Assembly: GCA_027422505.1 (NCBI GenBank)
Contig: JAPQWV010000485.1
Coordinates: 124,001-188,000, forward strand
Direction: 5' to 3'
Source: Craterostigma plantagineum
Lineage: Eukaryota; Streptophyta; Magnoliopsida; Lamiales; Linderniaceae
Length of the DNA stretch: 64,000 nucleotides
Of this stretch, positions 57,795 to 64,000 are shown in pieces. Made by a program: the position numbers and the translations under genes. Numbering within the stretch: the stretch's first letter is position 1; each line of letters opens with the position of its first letter. The notes beneath the pieces are model-generated. The model saw only the letters and a list, made by a program, of their open reading frames with translations. It did no database searches and was not told the DNA's origin.

Positions 57795-60700
57795 TCACGG
57801 GAGATTCAACATGCCTAATTTTCCGACAAGGAATTGAAATCGTTTTTCATCGAATGCCTTGGTGAGAATGTCGGCTAGCTGATACTCCGTGTTCACAAAG
57901 TACATGTCTATGGTGCCTTTTCTACGTGATCTTTGATAAAGTGATATCTAATTTCTATGTGTTTCGTGCGTGAATGGTGAGCAGGATTGCACGTAATCGC
58001 AATGGCACTTTGACTATCACTATATATGGGTATATTATTTTAATTGTACCCATAATCGCGAAGCTGTGTCCGCATCCATAGCATCTGTGAGCAACAGCTG
58101 TTGGCTGCGACGTATTCAGCTTCAGCCGTCGAAGTTGAGACACAATTTTGCTTTTGGAGGACCAGCAGACTAGCTTTTTGCCTAGAAATTGAGCGCCACC
58201 GGAGGTGCTTTTCCTGTCCATTCGGAAACCTGCGTAATCAGCGTCAGTATAGCCGATAAGTTTGAAGTTCGTACCTTTAGGATACCATAGTCCTAAGGTA
58301 GTTGTGCCCTTAAGGTAGCGAAGAATACGCTTCACCGCGAGCATGTGGGATTCTTAGGATCGACTTGGAAGCGGGCACAAAGACAAGTGGCAAACATGAT
58401 ATCCGGCCTACTAAAAGTGAGGTAGAGAAGAGATCCAATCATGCTGCGATAGAGTGTGATGTCGACTGATTTTCCTGTGAGATCGACATCCAACTTGCAG
58501 CTTGTTGACATGGGAGTGCTGAGAGGCTTGCTCTGATCTTGATGGAACTTTTTCAGAATGTCCTTAATATACTTTGTTTGACTGATAAATATTCCATCAT
58601 TGAGCTGTCTGACTTGAATTCCTAGGAAGAATTGCATCTCTCCCATTTGGCTCATTTCGAATTTACTCTTCATGAGATCTCCAAACTTCTTGCAAAGCCG
58701 TGGATTTGTTGAGCCGAAAATGATGTCGTGGACGTAAACTTGAACTACCATCAAATCCTTGTCTTGCCATTTGATGAAGAGGGTCGTATCGATTGTTCCT
58801 CGAATAAATACAGACATTACGAGGAAGTCTCTCAAGACATCATACCAAGCACGTGGGGCTTGTTTTAGTCCGTAGAGAGCTTTATCCAATCGATAGACGT
58901 GATCGGGATGTTCTTCATTAACGAAGCGGTCTGGCTGAGCGACATAGACTTCTTCTTTAAGTACGCCGTTGAGAAAGGCAGTTTTAACGTCCATTTGATA
59001 GACCTTGAAGTCTTTATGAGCCGCGTAAGCCAATAAGAGGCGAATGGTGTCAATTCGGGCAACAGGAGCATACGTTTTGTCTAATCAATGCCTTCCTGTT
59101 GGTTGTATCCCTTTGCAACTAATCGGGCCTTGTTCCTGATTACTTCACCATCTTCATTTTTCTTGTTCTTAAATACCCATTTTGTCCCGATGATAGTTTT
59201 CCCATGCGGACGGGGTACTAATTTCCACACTTGAAGACGTTCGAATTGGTTGATTTCCTCTTGCATTGCAATTATCCAGTCCGGGTCTTGTAGTGCACCT
59301 GTTACCTTTGTAGGCTCGTTTTGGCTTAAGAAGCAGCTAAAAAGACCGTGTTGATGTCGTGTCCTTACTCCGTTCGAAGGATCGCCAATTATCTGATCAA
59401 CCGGGTGAGCTCTAGTCCACTTGCGCTCATGTGGCAAAGCTGAAGATGAAGCATCAGCCATTTGTGGGTCTAGATTTCCAATTATCTCCGATTGTTCATT
59501 TGTGTGAGGAAGTTCCAAATCTGCACTGGGAGGGAGCGACTCTGATGATTCTTCCTCAACACTCACGGTAGGTTCTTCAATGTGCTGTGGCAAATCTGAA
59601 TCGGGTGAGGTAGGGATTGTTGAAGAACTTGGTACATCAGCCTCGTCGGGTATATATTGACGGTGAGAGGCTCAAAGAGGGAATCCAAGTCTTCTAACAC
59701 GAGTCTTAGCGCTTCGTCTGGCGTTGATTGCTGAGTTGTTGCCATCTTCTGTTGGTTTTGTGCCAACACACCAGTGAATACTGGTTCCGAGATGTTATCT
59801 TCAGAAGCCAACGGGTTGAGCACGGGTCCTGAACTGATTTGTTCAGAAGCCATCGGGTTTGGCACGGGTCCTGAACTGAGGTGTGCAGGAGCCATCTCGT
59901 TCACCTCATGAAAAGTGACGTTATAGCTTTCCTTAATCGTGCGGTTGAACTTGATATATATTTTGTACGCTTTTGACGTTGAAGAATACCCGACGATAGT
60001 TGCCTCGAATGCTTTAAGGTCGAACTTTGCACGTTGCACCCGAAGACTTTAAAGAATAAGATGTACTCTCTTATTTACAATCTCGTACGGAGTCTTGTTG
60101 AATCGTCTGTGAACCACCGTCCTGTTTTGGGTAAAACAGGCGGTATTTACTGCTTCAGCCCAAAGAAAATGTGGAAGGCCAGTGGATCAGTATTGTACGA
60201 GCGGCTTCCACTAGGATTCTGTTTTTCCTTTCAACGACCCCATTTTGTTGAGGTGTTTTTGCGGCTGAGAATTGTTGACTAATTCCAAGTTTCTGATAAA
60301 ACTCACTGAGGTGATTATTTTTTAACTCAGTTCCGTTGCTATTCGAATAACTTGAATAGTCTGTTGTAGCAGATTCTGAGTCGTGTTCACAAAGTTGGTT
60401 ATCAATTCACCGGTCTCATCTTTGGTTCGGAGGAACTTTGTCCAAGTCTAGCGAGAGTAATCATCGACGATTACCAGCACGTACTTTCTTCCATTGATAC
60501 TTTGTGTCTGCATCGGCCCACAGAGATCCATGTGGATTAGTTCCAATGGTCGAGAAGTAGACGCAATTTGCTTGATATGATGAGACACGCGCTTCAATGT
60601 TCCTAATTGGCATGCCGAACATTGATGCTCCTTTTGTAGTTGTATAGTTGGAAGACCGTGAACCAACTTTTTCATAGAAAGGCGTTGGAGAGCTTTTATA

Positions 60701-61620
60701 TTCAGATGAGACATTCGTTGATGCCATAAGTTGTTCCTCTGTACGACAGTCTGAGAAATGAGGCATACAGCTGTCGAGGGCCGCACGGACGTCAGGTTGA
60801 TAGTGTAAAGATTTGATTACCGAAGTCCGTAGAGGAGTTCTGTGTCCTGACTATCCAAAATTCAGCACCGGTCAGCATGAAGGACCACTTGAAATTCTTT
60901 ATCACAGAATTGGCCTACGCTGAACAAGTTATGGCGGAGGCCTTCGACATAAGAGACGTCTTTTATCGTCAGATTTTCCAAAATAATATCCCCGCATCCG
61001 AGAATGGGAGCTGAATCATTGTTTCCGAATCTGACTTTGCCGTTTGGTCTGTCTTTGTAGTCGCTCAACAGCTCTTGATTTCTAGTCATGTGTGTGGAGC
61101 AACCAGAGTCAAGGTACCACACATTATGGATCTCTTGTGACGAGGTGGATGCGTCGTCTTCGTCCATTCGATTGGATGTTTCGGCGTCCGATGTGTTATC
61201 CAGGCGGGCCATGAGGGCTAGATTCTCTTCTCTAGAATCGAATGTGTCTTCCAGCCAGTGGTCCTGCTCTGCCATGTGGGCTACTCCAGCTTCCTTCTGC
61301 TTCGTTAGTTGAAGTTTCTTGGAGTAGTAATTAGCATCTCTTTTCTTAGGAAGAGTGCATTCTCTGGCAAAATGACCAGGCTTGCCACAGTTGAAGCACT
61401 TATTGGGCTCTTTAGTGTTCATGACTTCGGAGCTCTCTGGTACATGTTCCTTGTTCTTAGAGCTTGAGGTACGAAGTCTGTTGGCCGAAGATGAGGACTT
61501 CTTTTTGAAGTATTCGTGACTCATCATTTTTCCGATTAACGCCAACTTCTTCCCCAGTGCCTTCATGCTTGGCTCAGCGTCGGATTCTGAATCTTCTTCT
61601 GACTCTGATGGGGAGGGAGG
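57795..61620 (-). pseudogene. SIRE-like copia gag-pol, frameshifted
   Basis: Gag part: zinc knuckle CFNCGKPGHFAREC near 61350-61390; protease box VWYLDSGCSTHMTRN near 61090. Integrase: LWHQRMSHLNIKALQRL, CSACQLGT, MDLCGP, then several frame breaks between 60040 and 60450. Reverse transcriptase: [49 protein letters not shown], and [14 protein letters not shown] at about 58715-58755, where the usual YVDD reads YVHD, so one catalytic aspartate is lost. RNase H: GYTDADYAGFRMDRKSTSGG, a frameshift near 58148, AEAEYVAANSCCSQMLWM, TKHIEIRYHFIKDHVEKG, ending GKLGMLNLP at 57795. The protein-coding plan is complete from the zinc knuckle on, but the copy is inactive. Confidence 0.92.
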
Positions 61621-61653
61621 CTAAACGATCTTCTCTTTGCGATACCTTGTTCC

Positions 61654-63610
61654 TGTTAGGCATATGCCCTCGAAATATACGAGGATTAGATTGTATAGGG
61701 CATTAGCTTATTTATCATTCGACCTTTCATGTAATAAGATATTTTTTATGTGTTCATTGAAATGCATTGTTCGTTTATTGGATATAAGAGTACTTTACTA
61801 AGCATCCGGTAAAGCAATAAATGAACAAATACAAATGTGTCGAGTTGAGTCACTGTTCTCGATGGGTACGAGAGAGGAAGGCACCAGTGAACTCTTAACC
61901 TCGAGCATTAAAAGTCCGTAAGCCTTAGGCTCCAGTTGGGTGCTGGATAACCGATTACGGCTTATTTGTCGATGACCTATCGAGTGCCGATATCCCGCTT
62001 GGAAGCGGAGGTCATGACTTGTGATGTGAGTCGAATCAAGGGATTGAATCGTTTCATGGACACTGACTCACGGGTCGTACGGTCGAACATGGCTTATTAC
62101 TCAATGAGCGTCAATGATCGACGACAAAACTATAGTAGTCTGCGTGAACCTTAGACCGAAAGGGGCTTTGACGGAGTTGACTTCGAAGTCTCGACTGTCA
62201 CTGGTTCTGCTCGACCCGATTTGCTGTTGCATGGGTCAGCGGGCCAGATGCGGTCTTGATGACGATTTGTGATTGTCGGGCTTAGACCGCCGAGTACGGA
62301 TTCACAGTCTTGCAAGTAATCACGATAAGTGTCCTATGAGGACGGTGACGGTAAATAACGTAATCCTTGGCCAATGTATCGAACTAACTCATGTTAGACA
62401 TGGAGGGTAATTTTGGTAATTTGCCTCGTCCCCGTTTTATCATAGAATCGAGTATAGTGAGTTTGACATAGACCATGGCTCTCACTCGATTGGGACACAG
62501 CTGAAGGGTTTATACGTAGTACTATAATCTATTGTAAGGTTTTCGAATAAAGACTGGGTCGAAATTCGCACTCGAATCGGGTTACGGTCCGGTACTGCGG
62601 GATTGGCCAGGTAACTGTCGGACTCTTGGATTCCTCCCTTGCCGGTTGAGTCGAACCTAGAGAGTCGGGATTTAATATGATCATCAATGTGTACTGATAA
62701 GGAGAGAAAGTGTTTTCAGCCTTAACGGGCCTTGGGCCGTTGGGCCGCGCCTTAGTGGGCCTCGGGCCGTTTAATGGACCGAAGTCGGACTTCGTATGAA
62801 ACTAACTTTAAGACTTGGGCTTGGCCAAGTGCTTAAAAGGCTTGAGGGTAAGATTAGAGTTTGACCCTAAGCTGATTTTCGAATTATGCCTTGGGAATTA
62901 ATTTCGAAAATTAAATATAAATATGGAAATAATGTATTTGGAATATTATTTATTTTAAGGTGAAAATTTCGAAATTAATCTTGGATTAAGTTTTGAATTT
63001 TATGCCATATTTAAATATACTTAGTTTGACTTAGTATTTAAGTTAGTTGTCTAATTATGGTAAGTATCCTTATATGAATTTTGAATTAAATAAGGGAGAT
63101 AAATATATGGCAAAAATCTCTCCACTTAAGGAGTAATATCGAAAACCATATCTTTGAGATATCCTAGGGATTGTCGAATATACCATAGTATAAATAGGGC
63201 AGCCCTATTTCATAATTTGGTGTGAGAATTTCGTGCTCCATATGAAGGGAAAACAAGTAATTTTCGAAATCAACTAAAGGCACAAAACACACACAGAACG
63301 CACACTCTTCTCTCACGCGACGGCTCTGTTCTCTCTAGCTATCTTTAGAGAACTGATTCCGTGGTACACTGCGAGGTCGGCGTGACGATCTAGTTCCATC
63401 CACCACCATCGACGAAGTCTTGAAGAAAAGGACGAGGAGCTGCCACTCGCTTCAACTGGTAGTTCTCTACGGGTTTGACCCACCCTATTACATGTCTACG
63501 TGTTACTATTCTGATCCGAGAAATGAGGGCAATAAGGGAACCGGGAAAATTTTTCTTCCGCACCGTACCCAGGGACGTGGCGTCTCCGGTAGACACCGGG
63601 TAACCCAACA
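61654..63610 (+). repeat. 5' LTR of a plus-strand copia element running off the right edge
   Basis: 1957 bases from TGTTAGGCATATGCCCTCG to GGTAACCCAACA, with a TATA box at 63189-63196 (TATAAATA). It inserts into the gag of the SIRE-like element. Parts resemble the reverse complement of the LTR at 31241-34508 (for example around 62590-62670), so the two elements are cousins. The 5-bp left flank is GTTCC; its partner lies outside the window. Confidence 0.88.
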
Positions 63611-63611
63611 G

Positions 63612-63626
63612 TGGTATCAGAGACAG
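63612..63626 (+). other. Primer-binding site of the right-edge copia element
   Basis: TGGTATCAGAGACAG directly after the LTR matches the tRNA-Met type site and proves the LTR is the 5' one. Confidence 0.88.
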
Positions 63627-64000
63627 GTTGGTCGTGATCAGAATCATGACGTGTTTATGTAACGCAAGAACTCGAATAATTAAGAAATAATCGAATACGA
63701 AACTCGCATAATATCTTGCTATTCGAGTGTTATCTTCAAAATTTTTGAATTCTAATTATCTCGAAACTTAGATGTATAAATATCAATATTTCGATGTTTT
63801 AGGGCCTTCATGATGTTAATAAGTCGTTTGATGAAGATTAACAATGTTTTGTAAAAATCGTTGCATGACATACAATTGAATACGTTGGTAGTTAGGACTT
63901 TAGTATATAAACTTCATCCACGTTGGTCAACATGTATAGAAATATCAAAATGATTATTTTTTTTCATAGTTTATCAAGAATCTCTAAAATATTTTATTAC
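63627..64000 (+). other. Leader of the right-edge copia element
   Basis: AT-rich untranslated leader up to the window edge; gag has not started. Confidence 0.6.

Larger units (their letters stand above)
50350..61620 (-). mobile_element. SIRE-like copia element with accessory ORF, minus strand, 5' end interrupted
   Basis: Order in element direction: gag end (61620), protease, integrase, reverse transcriptase, RNase H (stop 57795), spacer (57794-54231), accessory ORF region (54230-50692), polypurine tract, 3' LTR (50698-50350). The 5' LTR is not seen because the plus-strand LTR at 61654 interrupts gag. Reverse-transcriptase motifs such as FGSTN and MIGSLLYLT fit the SIRE/Maximus lineage. The coding frames are broken in several places. 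Confidence 0.87.

Noticed and set aside
40657..58015. Interpreting the 4.3-kb direct repeats as the LTRs of one giant retrotransposon
   Set aside because: The repeats contain pol and accessory-ORF coding sequence, lack TG...CA ends and have no primer site or purine tract at their inner borders.

Overview
This is a eudicot nuclear genome window made mostly of nested transposable elements, with a small island of host genes. The evidence for a plant is intron-rich genes with plant-specific homologues (an RH41-type DEAD-box helicase, an ASHH3-type SET protein, an NADP-dependent alkenal reductase, a NEN-type exonuclease fragment), Ty1/copia elements primed by tRNA-Met, hAT, Mutator-like and Stowaway elements, and a plant mobile domain (PMD) gene. 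The species cannot be named. The copia elements with an accessory gene after pol resemble types I know from asterids, which is only a hint.

Layout. 1-2576: 3' part of a decayed plus-strand copia element with its 3' LTR. 2784-8267: two neighbouring terminal-inverted-repeat elements of one family. The larger carries a multi-exon PMD gene between two inverted arms built of hairpin repeats and AT minisatellites. 8268-19760: host zone with a conserved coiled-coil gene broken by a frameshift, an RH41-like pseudogene, a tRNA-Ala gene, a short LTR element (13442-16960, with a hAT element in one LTR), an ASHH3-like pseudogene, and an alkenal reductase pseudogene joined directly to it. 19917-27380: the one clearly intact gene, a 20-exon minus-strand GPI ethanolamine phosphate transferase 3 (PIGO) of 953 codons. 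Its large intron holds a copia relic, a small hAT MITE and a duplicated, partly inverted NEN exonuclease fragment. 29353-31109: two hAT-like elements with perfect 8-bp target duplications, one with a nested Stowaway MITE.

31241-40656: a minus-strand copia element with a large LTR, deleted across the catalytic part of reverse transcriptase; a third hAT element sits in its 3' LTR. 40657-61620: SIRE-like copia elements with a long accessory ORF after pol. A 4.3-kb fragment (40657-44935) is a near-identical direct duplicate of 53745-58015. A plus-strand 3' fragment (44936-50233) and a minus-strand element (50350-61620) meet tail to tail around a Ty3/gypsy scrap, and each carries its own diverged accessory ORF. 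61654-64000: 5' LTR, primer-binding site and leader of another copia element that leaves the window.

How the parts relate. Host genes and mobile DNA are interleaved, and almost every mobile coding region is visibly broken. The most unusual items are the PMD-carrying element with structured arms, the diverged accessory ORFs with their TGCGAAA-rich spacers, and the inverted NEN fragment inside the PIGO intron. Exon borders come from reading GT/AG sites and reading frames by eye.
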